Shown here piece by piece: positions 15,848 through 25,106 of a DNA stretch of 64,000 bases. The notes below the pieces were generated by a model. It had not been told where the DNA came from. It did no database searches and saw nothing but the letters and a program-made list of their open reading frames with translations. This DNA is from Pseudomonas gingeri (GTDB lineage: Bacteria; Pseudomonadota; Gammaproteobacteria; Pseudomonadales; Pseudomonadaceae): assembly GCF_013385635.1 (NCBI RefSeq), contig NZ_JACAPR010000004.1:84337-148336 (forward strand), written 5' to 3'. Numbering within the stretch: position 1 is the first letter of the stretch; every line of letters starts with the position of its first letter. The position numbers and the translations under genes are program-made.

Positions 15848-18187
15848 GTGATCACTTCCCGGCCATTTCCCAGGTACTGTCTTGCAGCGTTGCTGATCGG
15901 CCTGAGCCTGGGCGCCCATGCCCGTTCCGCAAGCAGCGAACTGAGCGCCGATATCCGTCGTACCACCTTCGGTGTCCCGCACATCCTGGCGAGCGATGAG
16001 CGTGGCCTCGGCTATGGCATCGGCTATGCCTATGCCCAGGACAACCTGTGCCTGCTGGCCAACGAGGTCGTCACGGTCAATGGCGAGCGCTCGAAGTATT
16101 TCGGCCCCGAGGCGTTGACCGTCGAGCAACGGGAAAACCTCACCAGCGACCTGTTCTTCAACTGGCTCAACACGCCGGCGGCGGTTTCGGCGTTCTGGCG
16201 GGCGCAGAGTCCCGAAATCAAGCAACGGGTCGAAGGTTATGTCGCCGGTTACAACCGCCAGTTACGCGAACGCCAGGCCCAGGGGCTTCCCGCGCAGTGC
16301 CAGGGTGACTGGGTGCGACCGATCACTGTGCTGGACCAGGTCAAGCTGACCCGGCGCCTGTTGGTCGAAGGCGGTGTCGGCCAGTTCGCCGAGGCGCTGG
16401 TCGCGGCGACGCCACCCGAGCAGACCGCGCAGTTGCCATCGGCGGCGTTCCAGCTGGCCGCCGAACGCATGCAACGGTTCGCCCTGGATCGCGGCAGCAA
16501 CGGCGTGGCGATCGGCCGCGAACGCTCGTTCAACGGTCGCGGCCTGCTGCTCGGCAACCCGCATTTTCCGTGGATCGGCGGCATGCGTTTCTATCAGATG
16601 CACCTGACCATTCCCGGCCGGCTCGATGTGATGGGCGCTGGGCTGCCAGGCTTGCCGCTGATCAATATCGGCTTCAGCCAGCACCTGGCCTGGACCCATA
16701 CGGTCGATACCTCCAAGCACTTCACCCTGTATCGCCTGCAACTCGACCCCAAGGACCCGACTCGTTATCTGCTGGATGGAAAATCCACGGCCATGGACAA
16801 GCGCCAAGTGACGGTCCAGGTCCGGCAGCCGGATGGTAGCCACAAGGCCGTCTCGCGGGTGGTCTACAGCTCGGTGTTCGGACCGGTGGTGCAATGGCCC
16901 GGCAAGCTTGACTGGAACCATCAGCTAGCTTTCAGCCTGCGTGATGCCAACCAGGACAATGATCGTGTGCTGCAGCAGTGGTATGCGATGAACCGGGCCG
17001 GCAGCCTCAAGGCGTTGCAGGCGGCGGTGCACAAGATCCAGGGGATTCCCTGGGTCAATACCCTGGCGGTGGATGACCAGGGTCAGGCGCTGTACATGAA
17101 CTTGTCGGTGGTGCCGTATGTGGACGCCGGCAAGCTGCGCGAGTGCAGCGATCCGCGGGCCGGTACCGAACTGATCGTGCTCGACGGTTCACGCCGTGGC
17201 TGTGCCTGGAGCGTGGCCGCGAATGCCGCACAGAAGGGGATTTTTCCGGCGGACCGGTTACCGCAACTGGAACGTGACGATTATGTGCAGAACTCCAACG
17301 ATTCGGCGTGGATGGTCAATCCGGCGGCGCCGCTCAAGGGTTTCTCGCCGGTGATCAGCCAGGACGGCCAGCCCCTTGGCCAGCGTGCGCGTTTTGCCCT
17401 CGATCAACTGGCGCGCCTGAACCAGGCCGGGCCGGTCAAGGTCGAGGACCTGCAACGGATGGTGATGGACGACCAGGTCTACCTTGCCGGCCAAGTGTTG
17501 CCGGACCTGCTGCAATTCTGTGTCGCTGACCTGGGCGCGGACGCGGCAGCCCTGGCACCGTTGTGCAGCAGCCTGAAGAACTGGGACCAGCATGCCAATC
17601 TGCAGAGTGGCCTGGGTTTTGTGCATTTCCAGAATGTCATGGGGCAGTTGTTCGAGAGTGGCGATATCTGGCGGGTCAAGTTTGATCCGGCCGATCCGCA
17701 GCACACTCCGCGCGGGCTGGACATCGACCAGGCCGAGGTGGCCAAGGCCGTGCGCGAGGCAATGTTGGCGTCGGTCGAGAGTGTGAACAAGGCGGGGCTG
17801 ACGGCCGATACCCGATGGGGTGATGTCCAGCAGGTCAGCCAGGGCGGGCAACCGGTGCCGGTACATGGCGGACCGGCCACGCTGGGGGTGTACAACGCGA
17901 TCCAGAGTGTCCCGGGCGAGGGCGGCAAGCGCGAGGTGGTCAGCGGCACCAGCTACCTGCAGGTGGTCAGCTTCGATGAAAACGGCCCGCGGGCCCAGGG
18001 TCTACTGGCGTTCTCATTGTCCAGCGATCCGGCATCGGCGCATTTCCGCGATCAGACCGAAGCGTTCTCGAAGAAGGCCTGGAGCGTCCTGCCGTTTACC
18101 GAGCAGCAGATCAAGGCCGACAAGCAGTATCGCTTGCAGGTGATCAGCGAGAAGCGTCCTGTGGGCGGGAAGCTGGCTCGGGAGTAG
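15848..18187 (+). CDS. pvdQ: Acyl-homoserine-lactone acylase / pyoverdine maturation acylase PvdQ
   Basis: A 779-residue Ntn-hydrolase of the penicillin-acylase family. In the periplasm it removes the fatty-acyl chain from the pyoverdine precursor, and it can also degrade long-chain acyl-homoserine lactones. A signal peptide (LAALLIGLSLGAHA) is followed by the alpha chain, a spacer, and the autoprocessing nucleophile Ser217 in DRGSNGVAIG; this is the residue number known for the P. aeruginosa enzyme. Other PvdQ segments include NPHFPW, RFYQMHLTIPGRLDVMGA, GFSQHLAWTHTVDTS and VQNSNDSAWMVNP. The GTG at 15848 has AGGAG five bases upstream. It is convergent with the FpvR-like gene. Confidence 0.93.
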   Translation: MITSRPFPRYCLAALLIGLSLGAHARSASSELSADIRRTTFGVPHILASDERGLGYGIGYAYAQDNLCLLANEVVTVNGERSKYFGPEALTVEQRENLTSDLFFNWLNTPAAVSAFWRAQSPEIKQRVEGYVAGYNRQLRERQAQGLPAQCQGDWVRPITVLDQVKLTRRLLVEGGVGQFAEALVAATPPEQTAQLPSAAFQLAAERMQRFALDRGSNGVAIGRERSFNGRGLLLGNPHFPWIGGMRFYQMHLTIPGRLDVMGAGLPGLPLINIGFSQHLAWTHTVDTSKHFTLYRLQLDPKDPTRYLLDGKSTAMDKRQVTVQVRQPDGSHKAVSRVVYSSVFGPVVQWPGKLDWNHQLAFSLRDANQDNDRVLQQWYAMNRAGSLKALQAAVHKIQGIPWVNTLAVDDQGQALYMNLSVVPYVDAGKLRECSDPRAGTELIVLDGSRRGCAWSVAANAAQKGIFPADRLPQLERDDYVQNSNDSAWMVNPAAPLKGFSPVISQDGQPLGQRARFALDQLARLNQAGPVKVEDLQRMVMDDQVYLAGQVLPDLLQFCVADLGADAAALAPLCSSLKNWDQHANLQSGLGFVHFQNVMGQLFESGDIWRVKFDPADPQHTPRGLDIDQAEVAKAVREAMLASVESVNKAGLTADTRWGDVQQVSQGGQPVPVHGGPATLGVYNAIQSVPGEGGKREVVSGTSYLQVVSFDENGPRAQGLLAFSLSSDPASAHFRDQTEAFSKKAWSVLPFTEQQIKADKQYRLQVISEKRPVGGKLARE

Positions 18188-18222
18188 TTGGAGCTGGACG
18201 CGGTCTGCGGCGAGCGGACTTG

Positions 18223-18310
18223 TGTGGGAGCGGGCTTGCCCGCGAATCAGGCGGCGCGGTGTTTCAGGTACGCCGCGTTATCGTTCTTCGCGGGCAAGCC
18301 CGCTCCCACG
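18223..18310. repeat. REP pair (GTGGGAGCGGGC type)
   Basis: Inverted copies of GTGGGAGCGGGCTTGCCCGC lie at about 18223-18245 and 18288-18310 in the 157-bp gap between the convergent pvdQ and FpvR-like genes. This is the second REP subtype of the window (GGGC-GCCC stem). Confidence 0.9.
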
Positions 18311-18344
18311 GGGGACCGAGTGTTTCAGAGATATCGCATGAGCC

Positions 18345-19343
18345 TCAGGTCCGCGGCTTGTCCCGGGGAATCGAGTTGAGCACCGGATTGCCGTCCTTAT
18401 TTTGGGTCAGGTAGACCGGCAGGACCTTGGGCAGCGAGGTGATCAGCTTTTTCACTTCCCCGGTGCTGTAGATGCCGCCGATGCGGATTGCCCCGGTGGC
18501 CGGGTCCGCCAGCAATACCGGGCTGCTCAGGTAACGGTTGATCAGCGGCAGGGCATCGCTCAGGCTCAGGTTATCGAGGATCAGCTTGCCGTTGCGCCAG
18601 GCCAGGGAAGCGTCGTTGGCGTAGGTCTGGCTGATCTGCGGCTCGTAGTCGCCGGCCTTGTAGCGCGCCTGCATGCCCGGATCGAGGCGATAGCCGCCGG
18701 GTTGGCTGGTGTCGCTGCTGACCAGTACCGAGCCCTGGAGCAGGGTCACACGGACCTGGTCTTCATACATCCAGACGTTGAATTTGGTCCCGGTGACACG
18801 GACCTGGCCCTTGGCGGCCTTCACCACGAAGGGATGCCCGGTGTCATGGCTGACGTCGAAAAAGGCTTCGCCGTATTTCAGCGTGACCCGTCGTTGATTC
18901 TTGTAGTCGCTGTAGGTCAGCCGGGTGCCGAGGTTCAATTCCACATGGCTGCCGTCGGCGAGGGTGACGCGCTCGACCTGGCCCGTGGCCTCGAAGCTCT
19001 GGTAGGAACTGGGCACCCAGCCGAGGTTCCAGCCGATATAGCCGGCCAGCGGAATCGCCAACAGGCTGACGGCGGCGGCGACCCCATAACGTGGCCAACG
19101 GGGGCGCCTGACAGGCAACGGGATAATCTCGGCCTCGGCCGGGCGGGGCAGGTGATCGGCGACGTCCCAGATCTCCAGCATCGCCTCGTATTCGAAGGCA
19201 TGCAGCGGATCGGCCTTGAGCCAGGCGTCGAACTCTGCGCGTTCGGCCGCCGTGCAATCCTGCTCATGCAGCCGCATGCACCAATGCGCGGCGGCATCAG
19301 TGATCGCATCGTATTCGGCTTCGGAGAGGATCGGCTCTGTCAT
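18345..19343 (-). CDS. fpvR: FecR-family anti-sigma regulator, probably FpvR
   Basis: A 332-residue FecR-type regulator. The N-terminal cytoplasmic anti-sigma segment has the conserved Trp residues W21 and W41 (AHWCMRL, FDAWLKADPLHAFEYE). One transmembrane helix is at about residues 86-105, a periplasmic FecR domain at about 115-210 (LADGSHVELNLGTRLTY, TGTKFNVW) and a C-terminal STN-like receptor-signalling domain ends in VLPVYL. Such proteins pass a signal from a TonB-dependent siderophore receptor to an ECF sigma factor. There is no adjacent sigma-factor or receptor gene, it lies next to pvdQ, and a Fur-box candidate sits upstream. All of this fits FpvR, which controls the unlinked PvdS/FpvI, but that identity is inferred. 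Confidence 0.7.
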   Translation of the reverse strand: MTEPILSEAEYDAITDAAAHWCMRLHEQDCTAAERAEFDAWLKADPLHAFEYEAMLEIWDVADHLPRPAEAEIIPLPVRRPRWPRYGVAAAVSLLAIPLAGYIGWNLGWVPSSYQSFEATGQVERVTLADGSHVELNLGTRLTYSDYKNQRRVTLKYGEAFFDVSHDTGHPFVVKAAKGQVRVTGTKFNVWMYEDQVRVTLLQGSVLVSSDTSQPGGYRLDPGMQARYKAGDYEPQISQTYANDASLAWRNGKLILDNLSLSDALPLINRYLSSPVLLADPATGAIRIGGIYSTGEVKKLITSLPKVLPVYLTQNKDGNPVLNSIPRDKPRT

Positions 19344-19403
19344 TGACTCTTCCCTATTTCCTACATTCTAACCTTCCCTGGCACTTGCCGAGAACAGTAG
19401 ATG

Positions 19404-19422
19404 GCAAATGCATATCAATTCG
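19404..19422. promoter_or_regulatory. Candidate Fur box upstream of the FpvR-like gene
   Basis: GCAAATGCATATCAATTCG matches the 19-bp Fur consensus GATAATGATAATCATTATC at 11 positions by eye, including AATG and ATCA in register. It lies about 60 bp upstream of the FpvR-like start in a 140-bp gap, which would make that gene iron-repressed. Confidence 0.45.
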
Positions 19423-19483
19423 GCTGGAGTTTTTCACCAAACGGCCCGGTAAAACAGTCCCTTCCTCATCTTTTCATAACGGC

Positions 19484-20398
19484 TCAGGTGATGTGAAAAC
19501 ATTGCAAAATCGCCGCTTGTACCTTGGTCACGGCCGGATCGAGCGACGCACTGGTGCGCCAGCCCAGTTCGATCGGGTACTGCGGCAGGGTCATGGGGCA
19601 GGGCAGCAGGCTCAGTCCGCTCAGTTCGGCGATGGCCCGTGCCGCATGGCCGGGGATGGTCGCTACCGCCTGGCTGCCCTTGAGCAGATGGGGCAGGGCG
19701 GCGAAATGGCTGGTCGAGGCGCTGACATGGCGGCTCAGGCCGAGGCCGGCCAGCGCTTCGTCGGTGATGCCGATAAAACCGCCGGACGACACCAGGATAT
19801 GGTCGCGGGCCACGAATTGCTCAAGACTCAGGTGGGTTTGACCGATCTCCAGGCTTTGCGGGTCGACCAGGCAGCCATAGTCGCCTTCACCCAGTACCCG
19901 CCGGCTGAGCAGGCGCTCGGCGAAACCGCCGGCGGCGATGGCCAGGTCGAAATGACGTTGCAGCAGGCCTTCGCCGACGATCTGGCTATGGGTCTGGCGA
20001 AAGATCAGGCGCAGGCGCGGCGCCTGCACGGCGATCAGTTCCATCAGGCGCCGGCCGTAGGCGATTTCGAAGTCATCCGACAATCCGATGATCACCGACC
20101 GGCCTTCGTAGTGTCGGGCCAGCGGATCGACCAGTGCCAGGCTTTGCCGGCACTTGTTCAGGGCTTCGCTGATCACCGGCTTGAGCTGGTCGGCGCACAA
20201 GGTCGGCGCCAGCCCGCGTCCGGTGCGGACGAACAGCGGATCGCCGTAGACCTCGCGCAACCGCCGCAGGGCGGCGCTGATGGCCGATTGCGTGACACCC
20301 AGGCGCACGGCCGCGCGGCTGGCGCTGGACTCGTCGTGCAGGGCCTCGAAAACCTTGAGCAGGTTCAGGTCCAGGGTCTTGATATTCGTGTTGTTCAT
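19484..20398 (-). CDS. LysR-family transcriptional regulator
   Basis: A 304-residue LysR-type regulator. The HTH segment is [20 protein letters not shown] followed by [17 protein letters not shown], then [14 protein letters not shown] and a substrate-binding-like effector domain. It is divergent from the nitrilase gene at 20484 with only 85 bp between the starts, so it is the likely regulator of that gene. The effector is not predictable. Confidence 0.9.
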   Translation of the reverse strand: MNNTNIKTLDLNLLKVFEALHDESSASRAAVRLGVTQSAISAALRRLREVYGDPLFVRTGRGLAPTLCADQLKPVISEALNKCRQSLALVDPLARHYEGRSVIIGLSDDFEIAYGRRLMELIAVQAPRLRLIFRQTHSQIVGEGLLQRHFDLAIAAGGFAERLLSRRVLGEGDYGCLVDPQSLEIGQTHLSLEQFVARDHILVSSGGFIGITDEALAGLGLSRHVSASTSHFAALPHLLKGSQAVATIPGHAARAIAELSGLSLLPCPMTLPQYPIELGWRTSASLDPAVTKVQAAILQCFHIT

Positions 20399-20483
20399 AT
20401 CATTCAGTGATGAAGTGGGCTTTATTCATGATCCGGTTCGCCACGACAATCTGCAACACGCATTCATTCCTGGAGCACCGTTC

Positions 20484-21410
20484 ATGTCCAAGTCCATCGT
20501 CGCTGCGTTGCAAATCGGTTCCCTGCCCGGTGGCAAGGGTGAAACCCTGGAACAGATCCTCGGCTATGAAGGCGCGATCATTGCCGCCGGCGCGAGCCTG
20601 GTGGTGATGCCCGAAGCTTTGCTCGGTGGCTACCCGAAAGGCGAGACCTTCGGCACCCAGCTGGGTTATCGCCTGCCGGAAGGACGCGAGGCGTTCGCCC
20701 GTTATCACGCCAATGCGATCGATGTGCCGGGGCCGGAAACCGAGGCCCTGAGCGGATTGTCGGCGCGTACCGGGGCCAACCTGGTGATCGGCGTGATCGA
20801 GCGTAGCGGCCACACCCTGTACTGCACGGTGCTGTTCTTCGACCCGCAACAGGGCCTGGCGACCAAGCACCGCAAGCTGATGCCGACCGGCACGGAACGG
20901 CTGATCTGGGGCAAGGGCGACGGGTCGACCCTGCCGGTGCTGGAGGGCAAGGCCGGGCGCATCGGCTCGGCGGTCTGCTGGGAAAACTACATGCCGTTGT
21001 TGCGCACGGCGATGTACGCCAAGGGCGTTGATATCTGGTGTGCGCCGACGGTGGACGAGCGGGAAATGTGGCAGGTGACCATGCGGCATGTGGCCTGCGA
21101 GGGGCGCTGTTTCGTGGTCAGTGCCTGCCAGGTCCAGGCGTCGCCCGCGGCCCTGGGCAGCGAGGTCGCCAACTGGCCCGCCGAGCGGCCGTTGATCAAC
21201 GGTGGCAGCCTGATCGTCGGACCCATGGGCGATGTGCTGGCCGGGCCGCTGGTCGGTGAAGCCGGCCTGCTCACCGCCGAGATCGATACCGAGCAACTGG
21301 TTCGTGCTCGCTATGATTTCGACGTCACCGGTCACTACGCCCGTCCGGACGTGTTCGAATTGCAGGTGGATGAGCGCGCCAAGCCGGGGGTGCGCTTTCT
21401 TCAGAATTAA
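20484..21410 (+). CDS. Nitrilase family carbon-nitrogen hydrolase
   Basis: A 308-residue nitrilase with the Glu-Lys-Cys catalytic triad: Glu44 in [14 protein letters not shown], Lys131 in KHRKLMPT and Cys165 in AVCWENYMP. The CWENYMP motif is characteristic of true nitrilases (branch 1), which turn organic nitriles into carboxylates and ammonia, rather than amidases. The start at 20484 ([12 protein letters not shown]) is chosen because the in-frame upstream extension overlaps the divergent LysR gene. It may serve detoxification or use of plant-derived nitriles; the substrate is inferred only at class level. Confidence 0.92.
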   Translation: MSKSIVAALQIGSLPGGKGETLEQILGYEGAIIAAGASLVVMPEALLGGYPKGETFGTQLGYRLPEGREAFARYHANAIDVPGPETEALSGLSARTGANLVIGVIERSGHTLYCTVLFFDPQQGLATKHRKLMPTGTERLIWGKGDGSTLPVLEGKAGRIGSAVCWENYMPLLRTAMYAKGVDIWCAPTVDEREMWQVTMRHVACEGRCFVVSACQVQASPAALGSEVANWPAERPLINGGSLIVGPMGDVLAGPLVGEAGLLTAEIDTEQLVRARYDFDVTGHYARPDVFELQVDERAKPGVRFLQN

Positions 21411-21420
21411 AAAGCCAGGA

Positions 21421-21984
21421 TTAAAGAACCGGGATCGATCGGCGGCCGCGCCGCCATTCTTCGCGGGTGATTTCCCAGATATCGCAAGGCAGTGTCCCGC
21501 TGACGAAATAGCGTTCTTCGCTACGCACCAGACGCATGCCTTCGCGCTCCGAGACCCGCCGTGAGGCCTGGTTGGGCGCGGCCTTGGGCACGCACAACAC
21601 GCTCCGTCCCAGGGTCTCGAACCAGTAGTCGGTAACGGCGACGCTGGCTTCGGCCATCAGACCCCGGCCCTGCCATTGCGGCGCCAACCAGAATCCACGG
21701 TTGTTGTCGATTTCCTCCATCAGGCTGATGGAGCCGATCAGTTGTTCGGGGGCCGACTTCAGGCGCATCGACCAGTGCCATTCTTCCCCGCGTTCCATGG
21801 CGGGCAGGGCGACATCCCGCAGGTAGCTCAGGGCGCCGTCCGCGGGGTAGGGCCAGGGCACCAGGGCGTTGAGGAAGCGCACCACTTCCCAGTGGGGGAA
21901 CAGTTGCTGGATGGCGGGGGCGTCGGCCAGGGTCATCGGGCGGAGGATCAGGCGTTCGGTGTGCAACGTGGGATATTTTTCCAT
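21421..21984 (-). CDS. RimJ/RimL-type GNAT acetyltransferase
   Basis: A 187-residue acetyltransferase of the Acetyltransf_3 type. It has the N-terminal LHTERLILRPMTLADAPAIQ typical of RimJ/RimL-like enzymes, the beta-strand NRGFWLAPQWQGRGLMAEA with the acetyl-CoA-binding QGRG(L) loop, and PNQASRRVSEREGMR. The acceptor is unknown. It is convergent with the nitrilase, whose stop lies 10 bp away. Confidence 0.88.
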   Translation of the reverse strand: MEKYPTLHTERLILRPMTLADAPAIQQLFPHWEVVRFLNALVPWPYPADGALSYLRDVALPAMERGEEWHWSMRLKSAPEQLIGSISLMEEIDNNRGFWLAPQWQGRGLMAEASVAVTDYWFETLGRSVLCVPKAAPNQASRRVSEREGMRLVRSEERYFVSGTLPCDIWEITREEWRRGRRSIPVL

Positions 21985-22054
21985 GGGGCGTGCCGTCCAG
22001 GGCGCAAATCGAAAGGTCTTTTATAACAGCCTTTGCTATCACCCGGGCGGCGGT

Positions 22055-22522
22055 TCACCAGGTGCCGGCGTTGGGGCCCGACAGGTTCAGTTGGCCGCGC
22101 TCGACGAAACGCATCGTACCGAACAGTCCGCCGGCCAGCTTGCCGCGCAGGACGTAGGGCAGGTTGTCGAGTTTCTGCGCCTGGCTCAGGCCCAGGGTCT
22201 GGCGCAGCACGGAAAACGCCGAGACGCTGATCGGCACCGTCAGCGTCGCTTCGGAGAAACGCTGGATCGAGCCCTGCTGATTGCTGACACCGGAGGCCAG
22301 CGGGCGGCCGTTGACCTCAAGGTCCAGGGCCACGCCGTTGTAGTCGATGGCGTTTTCATTGGGGTTCTGCAGGCGCAGGGTCACGGCGAAGCGTACCTCC
22401 ATGTCCTGGCTGGGCAGCGGTTCGATGCCGACCACATTGATATTCAACGGGTCGCGGTCGGGGAACAGGGCGCAGGCACCGAGGGTCAGGAACAGCAGGC
22501 CGAGGCCCAGGAGTTTGCGCAT
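22055..22522 (-). CDS. LEA14-type (water stress/hypersensitive response domain) lipoprotein
   Basis: A 155-residue lipoprotein. A signal peptide with the lipobox LGAC (MRKLLGLGLLFLTLGAC) precedes a LEA type 2 domain (NINVVGIEPLPSQDMEVRFA, LQNPNENAIDYNGVALDLEV), a fibronectin-like fold. Bacterial members are small envelope proteins of unknown role, sometimes linked to desiccation or salt stress. The start at 22522 gives the lipoprotein signal at the N-terminus. Confidence 0.85.
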   Translation of the reverse strand: MRKLLGLGLLFLTLGACALFPDRDPLNINVVGIEPLPSQDMEVRFAVTLRLQNPNENAIDYNGVALDLEVNGRPLASGVSNQQGSIQRFSEATLTVPISVSAFSVLRQTLGLSQAQKLDNLPYVLRGKLAGGLFGTMRFVERGQLNLSGPNAGTW

Positions 22523-22608
22523 GGCGAAGGTCTCTCGAAAGTCAGGCACTACGGCCAAGCATAGACGCCTGGATCTTTCGAGAGTTCGTTTACCGGTCGA
22601 TCAACGCC

Positions 22609-22703
22609 GATCGTTCCCACCACGCAGCCCGTGACGCTCGGCGTCACAGGAGCGGACGCAGAGCGTCCAGGAGGCGTCCCCACGCTGGAGCGTGGGAACG
22701 ATC
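22609..22703. repeat. Cruciform palindromic element, family 2
   Basis: Outer arms GATCGTTCCCAC and GCGTGGGAACGATC enclose TGACGCTCGGCGTCA and GGACGCAGAGCGTCC, the same architecture as at 12401 and 52877. It lies between the divergently facing ends of the LEA lipoprotein gene and an aldo/keto reductase. Confidence 0.85.
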
Positions 22704-22719
22704 ATCAAGATCGGGAGCC

Positions 22720-23772
22720 TCAGATCACCGGTATCAGCGGCAGATCGAACGGCTCGCTGCCACGGTAGCGGCCCATCGCTTCGGCAATGATTGCATGGGG
22801 TACGCCAGGTACCACGCTGCTGACTTCATCCAGTCGCGCCAGATGTTCAGGGCTGAGCCGCACCTGCAAGGCGCCGAGTGTGCCGTCGAGTTGTTCCCGC
22901 GTGCGTGGCCCGAGGATCGGGATCAGGCTGGTGACCGAGCGTTTCGCCTGTTCGCGCAGCCAGGCAATGGCAACGTGGGTCGGCGTTGCGCCCAGCTCTT
23001 TGGCAACCGCCAGCAACGTGTCGATCAGGGCACTGTCGCGGGCGTTCTTTTCCACATGAATCAATCGGCCCAGTTTGCTCGCCCGGGTATTTTCGCTGCT
23101 TTCGCGGTACTTACCGGTCAGCAGGCCACCGCCCAGTGGTGACCACAAGGTAGCACCCAGGCCCAGGGCCTCGGCCATCGGCAGCAGGTCACGTTCGGCA
23201 CTGCGTTCGGCCAGGCTGTATTCCGCCTGGATCGCGACGATCGGCGCATAGCCGCGTATTTCGGCGAGCAGGTCGGCCCGGGCGATACGCCAGGCCGGGA
23301 AGTTGGAGAGGCCGGCGTAGAGGATCTTCCCCGAACGCACCAGGTCGTCGAAGCCACGGAGGATTTCTTCCATGGGCGTCAGGCCGTCGCTGATATGCGC
23401 CCAGAACAGGTCGATATGTTCGGTGTTCAGGCGTTTCAGGCTTTCTTCTACCGCACGGACCATGTTCTTGCGATTGTTGCCGGTATGGGAAATCCCCGCG
23501 CTCGGCGTGGTGCCCATGGTGTATTTGGTCGCCACTACCAGACTATGGCGTTCAGCGGCAATGAACTCGCCGACCATCACCTCCGATTGCCCGGCCTGAT
23601 AGCCGTTGGCAGTGTCGATGAAGTTGCCGCCGGCCTCCAGGTAACCGTCGAAGATGCGCTTCGCTTCGTCGCGCTCGGCGCCATGACCCCAGCCCGTACC
23701 GAAGTTACCGGCGCCCAGCGCCAGTTCCGAAACACGCAAGCCGCTACGACGGCCAAGGACTTTGTAATGCAT
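22720..23772 (-). CDS. Aldo/keto reductase
   Basis: A 350-residue aldo/keto reductase of the YajO/AKR12-like group. It begins MHYKVLGRRSGLRVSELALG and contains FIDTANGYQAGQSE (Asp, Tyr), VVATKYTM (Lys) and DLFWAHISD (His), plus SLIPILGPRTREQLDGTLGA for cofactor binding. It is divergent from the WYL-type regulator at 23936 with an AT-rich 163-bp spacer, and that regulator probably controls it. The substrate is unknown. Confidence 0.92.
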   Translation of the reverse strand: MHYKVLGRRSGLRVSELALGAGNFGTGWGHGAERDEAKRIFDGYLEAGGNFIDTANGYQAGQSEVMVGEFIAAERHSLVVATKYTMGTTPSAGISHTGNNRKNMVRAVEESLKRLNTEHIDLFWAHISDGLTPMEEILRGFDDLVRSGKILYAGLSNFPAWRIARADLLAEIRGYAPIVAIQAEYSLAERSAERDLLPMAEALGLGATLWSPLGGGLLTGKYRESSENTRASKLGRLIHVEKNARDSALIDTLLAVAKELGATPTHVAIAWLREQAKRSVTSLIPILGPRTREQLDGTLGALQVRLSPEHLARLDEVSSVVPGVPHAIIAEAMGRYRGSEPFDLPLIPVI

Positions 23773-23935
23773 GGGATGACTCCTGAAGGCAATTTAGATT
23801 TCGTACGACATGTATTTAATATGATGTGTGTAATTTATTTGGTCAAGCCGATTTTCCAGGTTCTTCGTCTCCTGACAATTTCTGACAGGACTCTCTGCTA
23901 GGCTGCGCGAATCCGTGTCTTCCAGGTTGAACACC

Positions 23936-24655
23936 GTGTCCCGTACTTCCCGACTGTTGACGTTGCTCCAGGTGCTGCGGGCCAAGAGCCGCCCGGCCAC
24001 CGCCGCGGTGCTGGCCCGCGAGCTGGAGATTTCCGAGCGTACGGTCTACCGCGATATTGCCGAACTCACCGCCCTCGGCGCGCCGATCCAGGGTGAGGCG
24101 GGGATCGGTTATGTATTGCGTAGCGGGTTGTTCCTGCCGCCGCTGATGCTCAATGCCGACGAGACCGAAGCCATCGTCCTGGGGTTGCAGTACGTCGATC
24201 AGCGCGGGGACGAGGTCTTGAGCAAGGCGGCGTCCGATGCGCTGGCGAAGATTGCCGCGGTGCTGGCGCCGGCGGCCCAGGAGGCGTTGCGCAATCCCAC
24301 GGTGCTGGCCGGGCCGGCCTGTTTCGGTTTTCCGGAAAACATCGTGCCGCTGAGTGTGCTGCGCCAGGCCATCGGCCAGCAGTTGAAGCTGCACATCGAT
24401 TACGCCGACGTGAACAGGATTGCCAGCCAGCGCCTGATCTGGCCCCTGGCGTTGGGGTTCATGAACGAGGCGCGGGTGATCGTCGCCTGGTGTGAATTGC
24501 GCAACGACTACCGGACCTTTCGCACTGACCGTATCGCGGCGGCGCGCGAGCAGGGCGAACGCTATCCGGGACGCCGCAGCGACCTGTTGCGGGCCTGGCT
24601 GAAAACCCATGAACCGGCCGACAAGAGCGAGCGTTTCACTCCTGACAAGAACTGA
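23936..24655 (+). CDS. HTH and WYL-domain transcriptional regulator (YafY type)
   Basis: A 239-residue regulator. An N-terminal HTH_11 domain (RTSRLLTLLQVLRA, then LEISERTVYRDIAEL) is joined to a WYL-type ligand-sensing domain with PLALGFMNEARVIVAWCELR and YRTFRTDRI; the canonical WYL triplet is not literally present. The start is uncertain: GTG at 23936 fits family length, and GTG at 23915 would add seven residues. It is divergent from the aldo/keto reductase and 54 bp upstream of the NTF2-like gene on the same strand. Confidence 0.85.
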   Translation: MSRTSRLLTLLQVLRAKSRPATAAVLARELEISERTVYRDIAELTALGAPIQGEAGIGYVLRSGLFLPPLMLNADETEAIVLGLQYVDQRGDEVLSKAASDALAKIAAVLAPAAQEALRNPTVLAGPACFGFPENIVPLSVLRQAIGQQLKLHIDYADVNRIASQRLIWPLALGFMNEARVIVAWCELRNDYRTFRTDRIAAAREQGERYPGRRSDLLRAWLKTHEPADKSERFTPDKN

Positions 24656-24709
24656 CGCGAGGCTGTCTTAGGATAGCTCCACTCCCACCAGCAAGGAGCT
24701 GTCAGCCAC

Positions 24710-25057
24710 ATGAACACCTTATCCGCATCGACCACCCTGGCCCCGGCCATCGAGGCCTACATCAACGCCGCCAACGCCCGTGACACTTCGGCGGTCGAGA
24801 GTTTCTTCGCCCCGGATGCGAATGTCTTCGACGAAGGCCAGCATCGCGTCGGCACCCTCGCCATCGCCCAATGGATGGATGAGACCGCGCGCAAATATCA
24901 GCCCCGGGTCGAAGTCCTCGACGTCGCCCAACGCACCGGCAAGGTGCTGGTCAAGCAGCTGGTTTCCGGCAGCTTTCCCGGCAGTCCGGTGGAGTTGCGC
25001 TACGTGTTCCGGCTCAACGAGCAGGGCAAGATTGCCCGGCTGGATATTTCCCTCTAG
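24710..25057 (+). CDS. NTF2/SnoaL-like small protein
   Basis: A 115-residue SnoaL/NTF2-fold protein: AIEAYINAANARDTSAVESF, then FAPDANVFDEGQHRVG and the terminal strand LRYVFRLNEQGKIARLDISL. This cone-shaped fold is used by isomerases, dehydratases and binding proteins, and no catalytic residue set identifies a reaction here. AAGGAG (about 24693-24698) is the ribosome site. It may be co-transcribed with the preceding regulator. Confidence 0.85.
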   Translation: MNTLSASTTLAPAIEAYINAANARDTSAVESFFAPDANVFDEGQHRVGTLAIAQWMDETARKYQPRVEVLDVAQRTGKVLVKQLVSGSFPGSPVELRYVFRLNEQGKIARLDISL

Positions 25058-25106
25058 GACAAGCTGGCATACTGCTGTGCTCCCGCTTGCGAGCCTGCAC
25101 GACGCC

